A stretch of 64,000 nt of DNA from Gemmatimonadota bacterium (lineage in GTDB: Bacteria; Gemmatimonadota; Gemmatimonadetes; Palauibacterales; Palauibacteraceae): the NCBI GenBank assembly GCA_023554245.1, contig JAMJQL010000178.1, forward strand, positions 1 through 64,000, written 5' to 3'. Shown here in pieces: positions 46,441 to 54,736 of this stretch (positions are counted from its first letter, which is position 1; every line of letters begins with the position of its first letter). The position numbers and the translations under genes are program-made. The notes under the pieces were generated by a model. That model was given only the letters and a program-made list of their open reading frames with translations, was not told the origin of the DNA and made no database searches.

Positions 46441-48179
46441 GCGCCATCGCGCTCCTCGTTACCGGCTTCTCGGCGTTCATCACGGGTTACCTGGTCTATT
46501 CGCGCTATATCGCGAAGCGGATCTACCGACTCGACCCGGACTTCGTCACCCCCGCCCATCAATTCGAGGACGGAGTCGACTTCGTGCCGACGAACCGTCA
46601 CGTGCTGTTCGGGCACCATTTCACCTCCGTCGCGGGCGCGGCTCCCATCGTCGGACCGGCGATCGGGGTGATCTGGGGCTGGTTGCCGGCATTCCTCTGG
46701 GTGGTGCTGGGGACGATCTTCGCGGGAGCCGTGCACGACTTCGGAACCCTGTGGCTCTCCGTCCGGCATCGGGGAAACAGTATCGGGACGCTGACGGAGG
46801 AGATCGTCGGGCCGAGGGCCCGGGTGCTCTTCCTGCTGCTGATCTTCTTCCTGCTCCTGATGGTGAACGCCGTGTTCGCGGTGATCATCGCGAACCTGTT
46901 TCTCGCCAATCCCGGAGCCGTGCTCCCGGTCTGGGGTTCTCTCGTCGTGGCGCTCGTGGTGGGCCTGCTGATCTACCGCACGGGTGCCGGTATCCTGGCC
47001 CCGTCGATCGGGGCGCTGCTGGTCCTGTACGGCCTGATCTGGCTCGGTCAGTACGTGCCCTTCACCCTGCCGGACTTCTTCGGTCTCGCACCGACCGGCG
47101 CGCAGATCTCGGCGGCCTCGGGCGACCCTGCTGCCGCGGCGCAAGCCGCGGCGAACGACGGCCGGCGGATCAGCTGGATCCTCATCCTGTTCGCGTACAC
47201 CTTCGTCGCCAGTGTACTTCCCGTATGGCTCCTCCTGCAGCCGCGCGACTACGTGAACGGGCACCAGCTGTTCGTCGCGCTGGGGATCATCTCCCTCGGG
47301 GTGCTGGTGACGAATCCACCCGTGCTGGCTCCCGCGGTGAATCTCGCGCTGCCGTCCGACGCACCGTCCTGGTTCCCCCTGCTGTTCATCACGATCGCGT
47401 GCGGGGCGATCAGCGGATTCCACGGTCTCGTGGCCTCGGGGACCTCCTCCAAACAGCTCGACAGGGAGACGGATGCTCGTTACGTCGGCTATGGAGGTGC
47501 GCTCGGAGAAGGGGCGCTCGCCCTGACATCGATTCTCGCCACCACCGCGGGATTCGCGCTCTACGTCGGAGCAGAAGGTTGGCAGGAGCATTACGCGAGC
47601 TGGTCGAGCGCCTCGACGGGAGCGACGACGGCATTCGTGAACGGCGTCGGAGTGCTGGCTGAAGGCATCGGCATTCCCCATGCCGTCGCCACGATCTTCG
47701 CGGCCGTAGTCGTGATCAGCTTCGCCGCCACTACCCTGGACACGAGCGTCCGTCTTCAGCGCTATATCATCGCGGAGCTGGGTGCGGAGTACGGCATCAA
47801 GATGATCCAGAATCGCTGGCTGGCCACCTTCATCGCGGTCACCAGTTGCGGCCTTCTGGCGCTCGGACTGGATCGGGGGGCGGGTGGCATGCGTCTCTGG
47901 CCTCTGTTCGGCACAACGAACCAACTGCTGGCCGGGCTCAGTCTGCTTATCCTCACGCTATTCCTCCTCAGGCTCCGCCGGCCAATCTGGATCACCGTCG
48001 TGCCTATGGGGTTCCTGCTGTTCATGACGACCTGGGCGATGGTGCTCAACCTTCTGCGGTTCGTTCGTGAGAGTCAGACGATGCTTCTGGTCGTCGGGGG
48101 AGGGATCTTCGCACTCGAACTATGGCTACTGTTCGAGGGCGCCGCGGCCGTCCGCCGGGTGCGGTCGGCGCGAACGTGA
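46437..48179 (+). CDS. cstA: Carbon starvation protein A (CstA) family transporter
   Basis: 580 residues, about 16 helices; shorter than the roughly 700-residue E. coli CstA. Conserved opening: GYLVYSRYIAKRIY, FVPTNRHVLFGHHFTSVAGAAPIVGPAIG, then GAVHDFGTLWLSVRHRG, FHGLVASGTSSKQL and GTTNQLLAGL. CstA and relatives take up pyruvate or peptides. ATG overlaps the ATPase stop (ATGA), which makes it part of the sigma-factor operon. Confidence 0.92.
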   Translation: MSAIALLVTGFSAFITGYLVYSRYIAKRIYRLDPDFVTPAHQFEDGVDFVPTNRHVLFGHHFTSVAGAAPIVGPAIGVIWGWLPAFLWVVLGTIFAGAVHDFGTLWLSVRHRGNSIGTLTEEIVGPRARVLFLLLIFFLLLMVNAVFAVIIANLFLANPGAVLPVWGSLVVALVVGLLIYRTGAGILAPSIGALLVLYGLIWLGQYVPFTLPDFFGLAPTGAQISAASGDPAAAAQAAANDGRRISWILILFAYTFVASVLPVWLLLQPRDYVNGHQLFVALGIISLGVLVTNPPVLAPAVNLALPSDAPSWFPLLFITIACGAISGFHGLVASGTSSKQLDRETDARYVGYGGALGEGALALTSILATTAGFALYVGAEGWQEHYASWSSASTGATTAFVNGVGVLAEGIGIPHAVATIFAAVVVISFAATTLDTSVRLQRYIIAELGAEYGIKMIQNRWLATFIAVTSCGLLALGLDRGAGGMRLWPLFGTTNQLLAGLSLLILTLFLLRLRRPIWITVVPMGFLLFMTTWAMVLNLLRFVRESQTMLLVVGGGIFALELWLLFEGAAAVRRVRSART

Positions 48180-48258
48180 ATTCGGGTGTCGGGCTGGCGT
48201 GCGGATTCGAGCTGCGCCAGTTTCGGGGCGCCCAGGAAGACCACCAGTGGAGGATGAG

Positions 48259-48330
48259 TTGACGGAAGTACTGTCAGTCGTGGCGATTGGTGTCGTACTC
48301 TGGCTGTGGACCCGTTCAGGCCACGGCTGA
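48259..48330 (+). CDS. Putative 23-residue membrane peptide
   Basis: TTG start with GGAGG five bases upstream, then a hydrophobic segment VLSVVAIGVVLWLWTR and a TGA stop. It lies 80 bp after cstA. A GTG at 48247 would add four residues. CstA-type genes are often followed by a small YbdD-type gene, but this product is far shorter and does not look like it. Real translation is unproven. Confidence 0.4.
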   Translation: MTEVLSVVAIGVVLWLWTRSGHG

Positions 48331-48341
48331 AGCAGCAAGTA

Positions 48342-48358
48342 GCCCGCCGGCGGCGGGC
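48342..48358 (+). terminator. Hairpin after the cstA operon
   Basis: GCCCGCC, loop GGC, GGCGGGC: a perfect seven-pair stem without a T run. It may help end the operon or protect the 3' end. Confidence 0.35.
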
Positions 48359-48404
48359 CAGGCGAACAGGGGTCCCGTCAGGGGATCGATGAACAGCACA
48401 TCAT

Positions 48405-48478
48405 CGGGGCGTGGCGCAGTCCGGTAGCGCACCTGCTTTGGGAGCAGGGGGTCGCCGGTTCGAATCCGGCCGCCCCGA
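48405..48478 (+). tRNA. tRNA-Pro (anticodon TGG)
   Basis: 74 nt. Acceptor CGGGGCG/CGCCCCG, D arm GCGC...GCGC, anticodon stem CCTGC/GCAGG with loop TTTGGGA (anticodon TGG), T arm GCCGG-TTCGAAT-CCGGC, discriminator A. CCA is not encoded. Reads CCN proline codons. Confidence 0.95.
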
Positions 48479-48515
48479 TTTCTTCGACATCGACGTCATC
48501 TCGAACTGAGCGGCC

Positions 48516-48589
48516 GGTCGCCGGTAGTTCGCACGCTGTGCGTGCTCAATGTCGCGGCGGGGCCGCGACGCCGAATCCGGCCGCCCCGA
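48516..48589 (+). repeat. Duplicated tRNA-Pro 3' half interrupted by two hairpins
   Basis: GGTCGCCGGT (48516-48525) and CGAATCCGGCCGCCCCGA (48572-48589) repeat the tRNA 3' half exactly (the long piece matches 48461-48478). Between them, at the T-loop position, are 46 bp containing two perfect hairpins: GCACGC-TGT-GCGTGC and GTCGCGGC-GGG-GCCGCGAC. It ends two bases before the phoU-like stop codon. Confidence 0.8.
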
Positions 48590-48591
48590 CT

Positions 48592-49311
48592 CTAATCGTC
48601 CTCGTCGTCAGCCGTTCCCTCGAGGTCGGCGAATTCCGGCGGAAGCTCCTTCTCGTCGTAATAATCCAGCTTGTGCAGAGGCATCACTACGCTCGACAGA
48701 ATGTTCAGGACGTGCGCGGCGATCCGCTTGTAGAACCGGGCGCCCATGACGACCGCCGTCGCGTCGCGGGCTCCGTAGTCACTCGCTGCGACCCTTGCCA
48801 CGAGCATGTCGCACCGGTGTGTCAGACTTCGGCCCTCCCGGATCAGGTCCAGCGCCCGTTCCCGATCCGACGCCACGAACACCTCTCTGCTCTGGACGAA
48901 CGACTGTTCGACGCCCTCACGGATGGCCTGCAACTCAGCCACGAACTCGTCGTCGGGCAGCGGAAGCGGATGATACTGCCTGACTTCGGCGAGGTTCTTC
49001 GCATAGTCGCCGATCCGCTCCACATCCTTGACGAGGCTGACCAGCAGAAGGCAGTAGGGGAGAGAGGGAGTTGAGCCGGAGAGCGAAAGGTGCGCGATCA
49101 CCTGTTTGCGGATTCTGCGCTCCAGCTTGTTCACCTGGATATCGCGCTGGTACAGGCTGTTGCTGTCCGAGGGCGATACCACTCCACCGAAGAAGATCTC
49201 GCCAGCCTGTATCGTCATCTCGTACGTCAGGTTCAACATCGCCGCGAAGTTCTTTCCCATCTCCTGCAGCGGCTGGTCGGATCGAAACAGCGAGATCAGT
49301 TCCTTCAGCAT
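48592..49311 (-). CDS. PhoU-domain protein
   Basis: 239 residues, all helical. Two PhoU-type three-helix bundles: LYQRDIQVNKLERRIRKQV, then LVSLVKDVERIGDYAKNLAEV (the E/D-x3-D metal-binding motif ERIGDYAKN). The downstream position after a Na/phosphate cotransporter gene (13 bp gap) suggests it modulates phosphate uptake by that transporter. The acidic C-terminus (GTADDEDD) is probably disordered. Confidence 0.85.
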   Translation of the reverse strand: MLKELISLFRSDQPLQEMGKNFAAMLNLTYEMTIQAGEIFFGGVVSPSDSNSLYQRDIQVNKLERRIRKQVIAHLSLSGSTPSLPYCLLLVSLVKDVERIGDYAKNLAEVRQYHPLPLPDDEFVAELQAIREGVEQSFVQSREVFVASDRERALDLIREGRSLTHRCDMLVARVAASDYGARDATAVVMGARFYKRIAAHVLNILSSVVMPLHKLDYYDEKELPPEFADLEGTADDEDD

Positions 49312-49324
49312 GCTGTCCCCGGCT

Positions 49325-50497
49325 TCAGTTGAGTAGGTGATTGAGCCCCGCGAACAGCAGCGGCACTCCGTAGAACAATGCGAGCACGTAAATCAGCGCC
49401 CACCTGCGCGATTCCACCGCAATGGACGCCAGCTTCCTCGCGGCGTTCAGCGGGATCTCCCGGATCCTCGGAATCGGGTAAATAAAGAGAGTCGCCGAGA
49501 GGTTGAACAGGAAGTGAACGAGGGCGATCGTGATCCCCCACCGCGCGTTCGGGCCGGTCGCCGCAAGTGCCGCGAGAGCGGCCGTGATGGTCGTACCGAT
49601 GTTGGCGCCAATGGTGATCGGGAAGGCCTGCTCGAGGGTGATCAGGCCGGCTCCAGCGAGGGGCACGAGGAGCGACGTCGTGATCGAGCTCGACTGCACC
49701 ATGACGGTGACCACGATCCCGACGACGATCGCGAAGGCCGGCGCCTTGTACAGGCCACGGGACACGATCGTCTCTACCCGGGCCTGCATGAAGCTGCGCA
49801 TGGTCTTCACGAGCAGCATCAGGGCCAGGTAAATCAGGAGGCCGGAGACCAGAATCAGCGCCACGGCCGCCAGGCGATCGGTCGGCAGGATGGCCTGAAG
49901 CACATCCTTGATGGGTGCGACGGTAGCCTTCAGAGCTCCCTTCAGCGGACTGTCGTATTCGACGCCCCCGATGCCCGTCAGCTTTCCGGACAGCCAGGTC
50001 GCGGACTTCTGCAGGTAGCCGGTCGCCATCTCCAGCGGAAGAAAGATCGCTACCGCCAGGAAGTTGAAGAAGTCGTGGCACGTGGCCACGGCGAATGCCC
50101 GTTCGAATTCCTGACGGCGTCCCATGTGAGCCATCGAGACGAGCGTGTTCGTCACGGTCGTCCCGATGTTGGCGCCCATGACCATCGGGATTGCGTTGGC
50201 CAGCGGGAGAGGATTCGCCGGGGCCGCCACGAGGCCAACGATCAGGGAAGTCGATACAGAGGAGCTCTGCACCAGGGTCGTTGCGAGAACTCCGACCATC
50301 AGCCCCATGAAGGGATTCTCGGTGGCACGGAAGAAGGAGTCGAGCAGCCCGGCTCCCAGCGACTTGAATCCGTCTCCGAGACCGTTGACTCCGACGAGAA
50401 AGACGTAGAGCAACAGAAGTACCAGGGCCGCCCGAACCAGGGGATGGTCCAGGGGGCCACGTTCACGCGGCTCCGGTATGGTCGTCGTCTCAGTCAA
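49325..50497 (-). CDS. Na+/phosphate cotransporter (NptA/YjbB family)
   Basis: 390 residues from TTG 50497. Two inverted Na_Pi_cotrans repeats carry the diagnostic QSSS motifs: TTLVQSSSVSTSLIVG with PMVMGANIGTTVTN, and TVMVQSSSITTSLLVPLAGAG with TIGANIGTTITA. Start is uncertain; an ATG at 50614 adds 39 residues that look non-native. Operon with the PhoU-domain gene. Confidence 0.87.
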   Translation of the reverse strand: MTETTTIPEPRERGPLDHPLVRAALVLLLLYVFLVGVNGLGDGFKSLGAGLLDSFFRATENPFMGLMVGVLATTLVQSSSVSTSLIVGLVAAPANPLPLANAIPMVMGANIGTTVTNTLVSMAHMGRRQEFERAFAVATCHDFFNFLAVAIFLPLEMATGYLQKSATWLSGKLTGIGGVEYDSPLKGALKATVAPIKDVLQAILPTDRLAAVALILVSGLLIYLALMLLVKTMRSFMQARVETIVSRGLYKAPAFAIVVGIVVTVMVQSSSITTSLLVPLAGAGLITLEQAFPITIGANIGTTITAALAALAATGPNARWGITIALVHFLFNLSATLFIYPIPRIREIPLNAARKLASIAVESRRWALIYVLALFYGVPLLFAGLNHLLN

Positions 50498-50674
50498 CCC
50501 GTGTAACCGGATAGAAGGAAGTCCGGCTTGCCTCCGAGTCGTGTCGGCCGAAAGTGCGCCTTGCCGGCAGCAACGCGCAATGGTCCTCAGATAGAGGGGA
50601 TGGCAGCCATGCATGTGGCGGTTTCGGTTCCCCGGACATGTCGCCCGGCCTGCCTGTCAGGTGTCGGAATCCTC

Positions 50675-50702
50675 CACATACGGCTGGTGAAGTATCCCAC
50701 AA
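50675..50702 (-). promoter_or_regulatory. Weak candidate promoter for the phosphate-transport operon
   Basis: Minus strand TTGTGG, 16 bp, TATGTG. The leader to TTG 50497 would be about 170 nt; to the alternative ATG 50614 about 55 nt. Confidence 0.3.
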
Positions 50703-50877
50703 CTGGGCGTGGCTGAATTCAAGGGCTTCGTGGCGAGTTTGAACGGATTGCGGCAACCCGGCTGTAGGATAATTCGACAGAGCCTGTTGACGTCCTCGCC
50801 CATCGCGCCCGATCTCGAGCATTGTAAAGATCCAACAGTAGGTGACTTACCAGCTCTCACCGCATACTCGGTCCGTG

Positions 50878-50893
50878 CGGCCCCCCTCTTGCC
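50878..50893 (+). promoter_or_regulatory. Candidate sigma-54 promoter of the GcvH-like/NrfD operon
   Basis: CGGCCC-CCCTC-TTGCC against the consensus TGGCAC-N5-TTGCW: the invariant GG and GC dinucleotides are ten bases apart and the TTGC is perfect. About 93 bp before the first gene. An NtrC-type activator is encoded in the same locus. Confidence 0.4.
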
Positions 50894-50985
50894 ACTCACC
50901 TCCGCAACTGTCGGATCTGTTGACCGCGCGACCAAACGACGAAGAGCGCGGTGACCGGCGGAATTGAATCAGAGGGGAGGAGACC

Positions 50986-51666
50986 ATGCTTGCGGCAGCC
51001 TTTCTTATGACCGTGGTCGTCGCGCTGGGAGGGTATCACCTCCTCATCGAGCGACCTCGCCGCGCTCGGCTGGAGGTGCAATCCGGCGGCGCTCGTGTGG
51101 GACCGGCTCCGCTCACGGATTGGGTGGGATCGGTACCGGAGGGAATATTCCTCCAGAATGGCTTCACCTGGAGTCGCGTCGTTCCCGATGGAACGGTCGA
51201 AGTCGGCGTACACCCGATGCTCCAGGGCCTCGTCGGGGAGCAGACCCGGTACTCGCTCGCGGAGCCGGGCCAGCACTTCGATCGCGGCGATCCGATCCTC
51301 GAAATAGGGACGGGCGACAAGTCAGCTCGGGTCCGGGCACCTCTCAGCGGTAAGATCACCGCACGCAATCGATTTGCGTCGGGGAGCCTGACCGACCATG
51401 AGGCCGATTCGCTCGATCGTGCCTGGTTGTACCGCGTGCAGCCGGATGACCTCGCGCTTGATGTGCCCTCATGGATGATCGGAACGCCTGCGACGGAGTG
51501 GGCAGGCGACCGCTACGGGAGAATCAGGGAATACCTGCAGCGAGCCGTGGCCGACGGGGAGGTGGGCCTGGCCCTCGCTGACGGAGGCGAGGTACCGGTT
51601 GGCGCTCTGGCGGAACTCGATGCCGACGCCTGGTCCGAATTCGAGGCCCGCTTTCTCCACACCTGA
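50986..51666 (+). CDS. Membrane-anchored GcvH-like (lipoyl-fold) protein, paralog 1
   Basis: 226 residues. N-terminal helix (LAAAFLMTVVVALGGYHLLI) followed by basic residues, so the domain should face the cytoplasm. Residues 50-145 follow the glycine-cleavage H-protein plan: FTWSRVVPDGTVEVGVHPML, GDPILEIGTGDKSARVRAP and LSGKITARN. Lys112 sits near the usual lipoyl-lysine place, though the spacing to the PLSG turn is one residue shorter than in GcvH. The C-terminus has the ALADGGEVPVG motif shared with two paralogs downstream. GGGGAGGAG Shine-Dalgarno. Confidence 0.72.
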   Translation: MLAAAFLMTVVVALGGYHLLIERPRRARLEVQSGGARVGPAPLTDWVGSVPEGIFLQNGFTWSRVVPDGTVEVGVHPMLQGLVGEQTRYSLAEPGQHFDRGDPILEIGTGDKSARVRAPLSGKITARNRFASGSLTDHEADSLDRAWLYRVQPDDLALDVPSWMIGTPATEWAGDRYGRIREYLQRAVADGEVGLALADGGEVPVGALAELDADAWSEFEARFLHT

Positions 51667-51671
51667 CCTTC

Positions 51672-51715
51672 GGATGCGGGCGGAATCCGGGACGCTCCTC
51701 CTGATTCCGGCATCC
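51672..51715 (+). other. mRNA hairpin between paralog 1 and the ferredoxin gene
   Basis: GGATG...GGAATC pairs with GATTCC...CATCC around a 15-base loop, with a small internal loop. No T run follows, so it is more likely an mRNA processing or stability element than a terminator. Confidence 0.45.
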
Positions 51716-51755
51716 GCCCTCGATCCGCTACGCCCTGATCGATAAGGGGGCTGTG

Positions 51756-52649
51756 ATGAAGAGACGAGATGTCGTTCGGTCGTTGTGTGTCCTGGGCGGA
51801 TCAGTGGCCGTCGGCCGCGATCTGCGAGGGCACTCGAAGGTCGCACGAGCGGCCACATCTCTACCGGAGGCGACGACCGACCCGGCAGCCGAGCCCATGG
51901 CGGTGCTCGTGGACACGACCAAGTGCATGGGTTGCCGCATGTGCGAGCTCGCCTGCGCGAATCAGAACGATCTGCCGGAACCTGAGCCGAAGGTGGACTT
52001 CTCCGTACGGCGACGGACGGATGACACGCGCTTCACCGTCGTGAACCAGTACGAAACCTCGAAGGGGACAGTCAGCGTCAAGACACAGTGCTTCCACTGC
52101 CTGACACCGGCCTGTGCCTCGGCCTGCCTGACTCAGGCCATGCACAAGACCTCTGAGGGTCCTGTGGTCTGGCGAGCGGACAAGTGCATGGGGTGCCGGT
52201 ACTGCATGGTCTCCTGTCCCTTCGACGTGCCGAAGTTCGAGTACTTCAGCGCGAATCCCAGGATCAGGAAGTGTCAGATGTGCTTCGCGCGTCTGGACGA
52301 GGGCGAAGTCCCCGCCTGCGTGGAGGGCTGTCCGGCCGGGGCGACACAATTCGGAACCCGGGCGGAGATGCTCGAGGAAGGCCACAAGAGAATATGGTCG
52401 GAGCCCGACAAGTACGTCCATCGAGTCTGGGGTGAGCACGAAGTCGGTGGAACGAGCTGGCTCTACCTCTCCGCGGTTCCCTTCGAGGAGATCGGACTGC
52501 GATCGGACGTCGGCGTGGAGCCGGTCCCGGCGCTCACCAAAGAATTCCTCTACGCGGTTCCCTTCGTGATCACCCTCGTACCGCCTCTCCTTCTGGGGAT
52601 CAGCGAGGCGACACGGCGTTCGGGCGACGACACGCGAGAGGAGGTGTAG
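51756..52649 (+). CDS. Four-cluster ferredoxin subunit (HybA/PsrB/NrfC-like), Tat-exported
   Basis: 297 residues. N-terminal KRRDVVRSLCVLGG resembles a Tat signal. Cysteine motifs for four [4Fe-4S] clusters: CMGCRMCELAC, CFHCLTPACASAC, CMGCRYCMVSC, and CQMC...CVEGC. A C-terminal membrane helix (VPFVITLVPPLLLGI) is as in HybA. It carries electrons between a membrane NrfD partner and a catalytic subunit, but no molybdopterin or hydrogenase subunit is encoded here. ATG 51756 has AAGGGGG; GTG 51753 is an alternative. Confidence 0.88.
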   Translation: MKRRDVVRSLCVLGGSVAVGRDLRGHSKVARAATSLPEATTDPAAEPMAVLVDTTKCMGCRMCELACANQNDLPEPEPKVDFSVRRRTDDTRFTVVNQYETSKGTVSVKTQCFHCLTPACASACLTQAMHKTSEGPVVWRADKCMGCRYCMVSCPFDVPKFEYFSANPRIRKCQMCFARLDEGEVPACVEGCPAGATQFGTRAEMLEEGHKRIWSEPDKYVHRVWGEHEVGGTSWLYLSAVPFEEIGLRSDVGVEPVPALTKEFLYAVPFVITLVPPLLLGISEATRRSGDDTREEV

Positions 52650-52650
52650 C

Positions 52651-53910
52651 GTGGCGACGATTACTTCGCTCCAGACACGACCTTCCGGCGGACTCCGTGG
52701 ATTCGGTCGCTTCCTGCTCGGTGAGCTCAAGCCCAGGGGGCCGGTGCTGACCCCGTTCAACATCGTGACGGGAGCCCTGATCCTGGTGACGATCGTGCTC
52801 CTGACGATCCGGTTCGCGGGAGGACTGGGCACGATAACGAATCTGTCTCAGGATGTTCCGTGGGGGCTGTGGATCGGATTCGACGTGGTTACAGGGGTCG
52901 CTCTCGCGGGCGGCGCCTATGTCATCACCTTCATGGTCTACATTCTGCGCCTCGAGAAATACGAGCCGATCGTTCGGGTGACCGTTCTCAACGGCTTCCT
53001 CGCGTACGTCTTCTACGCCGGAGCCCTTCTCCTGGACCTGGGTCGTCCATGGAACGTGATCAACCCGATCATCGGCAATTCCTTCGGGGTGAGCTCGGTT
53101 CTATTCCTGGTCGCATGGCATTTCCTCCTCTACATGACGGCGGAGCTGGTGGAGTTCTCACCGGTGATCGCCGAATGGGCCGGTTGGCCGAAGCTTCGAA
53201 AGCGCCTTCACGCTCTGACCCTGGGTGCGGTGGTGCTGGGTATCACGCTTTCGACCCTGCACCAGTCGGGGCTCGGGGCGCTCTACCTGATGGCCGAGAC
53301 GAAGATTCACCCCCTCTGGTACTCGGAGTTCATCCCGATTCTCTTCCTGGTCTCCAGCATCTTCGCCGGACTCTCCATGGTGATCTTCGAGGGAACGATC
53401 ACCCACAAGGTGTTTCGGGATCGGCTGGGCCAGCCGTTGCGCGAGGGGCACGATGGAATCCTGATCGGACTCTCACGCATCTGTGCCGGGACGATGTTCG
53501 CGTATCTCGGCGTCCAGGTGATCACTTTCGTGCACCAGGGCAGGGCCGCATGGATGGGCACGGGCTGGGGCGCCTGGTACCTCCTCGAAATCGTCGGGCT
53601 CGTCGCGTTGCCGGCGGTGCTCTTCTTGGTCGGCGCTCGTCGCAGGGACACGAGGTGGATCAAATCGGCCGCGGTTCTCACGCTGGTCGGGATCATCATC
53701 AATCGACTGAACGTCACGGTCATCGGGTTCCAGTGGAATGCGCCTGTCCGATACGTACCGTCGTGGCAGGAGATCGTAGTTACGCTGGGTGTGATATCCG
53801 CCGAGATCTGGGTGTTCCGATGGGTCATCAACCGGATGCCGGTGCTGGACTTCCACGTTCGGCCGCAGGAAGGACGACCCGCGGACGCCTCTGCCGCCAC
53901 GGCGGCGTGA
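52651..53910 (+). CDS. NrfD/HybB-family membrane quinone-interacting subunit
   Basis: 419 residues, about ten helices. Typical opening: GPVLTPFNIVTGALILVTIVLLTIRFAGGLG and DVPWGLWIGFDVVTGVALAGGAYVI. Like HybB it lacks heme-binding sequence motifs and should exchange electrons with the quinone pool. Excellent Shine-Dalgarno AGGAGGT. Forms a module with the preceding ferredoxin subunit; direction of electron flow is not evident. Confidence 0.88.
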   Translation: MATITSLQTRPSGGLRGFGRFLLGELKPRGPVLTPFNIVTGALILVTIVLLTIRFAGGLGTITNLSQDVPWGLWIGFDVVTGVALAGGAYVITFMVYILRLEKYEPIVRVTVLNGFLAYVFYAGALLLDLGRPWNVINPIIGNSFGVSSVLFLVAWHFLLYMTAELVEFSPVIAEWAGWPKLRKRLHALTLGAVVLGITLSTLHQSGLGALYLMAETKIHPLWYSEFIPILFLVSSIFAGLSMVIFEGTITHKVFRDRLGQPLREGHDGILIGLSRICAGTMFAYLGVQVITFVHQGRAAWMGTGWGAWYLLEIVGLVALPAVLFLVGARRRDTRWIKSAAVLTLVGIIINRLNVTVIGFQWNAPVRYVPSWQEIVVTLGVISAEIWVFRWVINRMPVLDFHVRPQEGRPADASAATAA

Positions 53911-53929
53911 ACGGAAAGGACGCTTCGCC

Positions 53930-54685
53930 ATGTACGCCATGGTTCAGCCCGAGCTGTTCGGAACGAAGGGCATCGAATACATCGTCGTCATCAGTTTCCT
54001 GCTGCTCCTCACGGTCGCCTGGCAACTCATTCGGGCGCCGAAAGTTGCGGTGTCCGAGTCACATCGGGAGAGGGAGGCGGACTGGAGAAGCCTTCTCCGT
54101 GGGGTCGCTCTTCCGGGCAACGGTGTGTTCTTTCACCCGGGGCACTCCTGGGCCCGCATGGCAGGAAGCGACGGAGAGGTCGTGATCGGCTGGGACGATT
54201 TTGCGCGCCGTCTGATCGGCCCGCCCGACCGGATTCAGCTACCGCCCGAAGGCACACGGCTGAGTGCGGGCGGACCGGCATGGACGATTACCGCCGGGGG
54301 GCGGGAACTGCCGATGGTCTCGCCGGTCGACGGGGAGGTGGTTCAGCTCAATGATCGGGTGATCGACGAGCCCTCGACGGCGAGTCGAGACCCGTATGGC
54401 GATGGCTGGTTGATGAGGGTGCGTGTTCCTTCCATCGAGCCTGTGCGTCGAAACCTCCTCACCGGCAGCCTGGCTCGCTCGTGGGCGGAAATGGCGGAGC
54501 GGTCGCTCCAGGGGCTCGCAGTCAGCGCGCCGGAAAGCGCGCTCGGGGCCGTACTGGCCGACGGAGGAGAGCCCCGATTTGGACTGGCACGAACTCTCGC
54601 CCCCGAGGACTGGGAGGAGATCGTGCGCAGCTTCCTGCTCGTCTCCCCGATGGATGTCGCGGAAGACGAGAACGTAAAGGCTTGA
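53930..54685 (+). CDS. Membrane-anchored GcvH-like protein, paralog 2
   Basis: 251 residues. N-terminal membrane helix (EYIVVISFLLLLTVAWQLI) followed by RAPK, giving a cytoplasmic domain. The H-protein-like domain has FFHPGHSWARMAGSDGEVVIGWDDFA, which is close to real GcvH, then MVSPVDGEVVQLN. Arg125 occupies the place of the lipoyl lysine, so lipoylation is not expected. Shared paralog motifs: GWLMRV and VLADGGEPRFG. Directly follows the NrfD gene. Confidence 0.78.
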   Translation: MYAMVQPELFGTKGIEYIVVISFLLLLTVAWQLIRAPKVAVSESHREREADWRSLLRGVALPGNGVFFHPGHSWARMAGSDGEVVIGWDDFARRLIGPPDRIQLPPEGTRLSAGGPAWTITAGGRELPMVSPVDGEVVQLNDRVIDEPSTASRDPYGDGWLMRVRVPSIEPVRRNLLTGSLARSWAEMAERSLQGLAVSAPESALGAVLADGGEPRFGLARTLAPEDWEEIVRSFLLVSPMDVAEDENVKA

Positions 54686-54736
54686 GAAGCGCACCGGCTG
54701 AGTCGTCCGATCGTCCCAGCAGGCGAGGGGGGACCG

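Larger units (their letters stand above)
50498..50985. other. 488-bp intergenic region between divergent operons
   Basis: No convincing gene; the only frames are short and unconserved. It holds a weak minus-strand promoter for the phosphate transporter (TTGTGG-16-TATGTG, 50675-50702), a candidate sigma-54 promoter facing the GcvH-like gene, the palindrome GACATGTC, and TTGC-G-GCAA near 50750 that might be an activator site. Confidence 0.6.

Noticed and set aside
46140-47924. 594-codon minus-strand frame across cstA
   Set aside because: Antisense to CstA, low complexity (Asp/Arg/Gln/His), no domain.
49337-50506. 389-codon plus-strand frame
   Set aside because: Antisense to the Na/phosphate cotransporter, whose QSSS repeats are unambiguous.
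50986-51666. Genuine glycine-cleavage H protein (gcvH)
   Set aside because: It has a membrane anchor, lacks the E-S-V-K-A context, and no gcvT or gcvP is nearby; the paralogs lack the lysine altogether.
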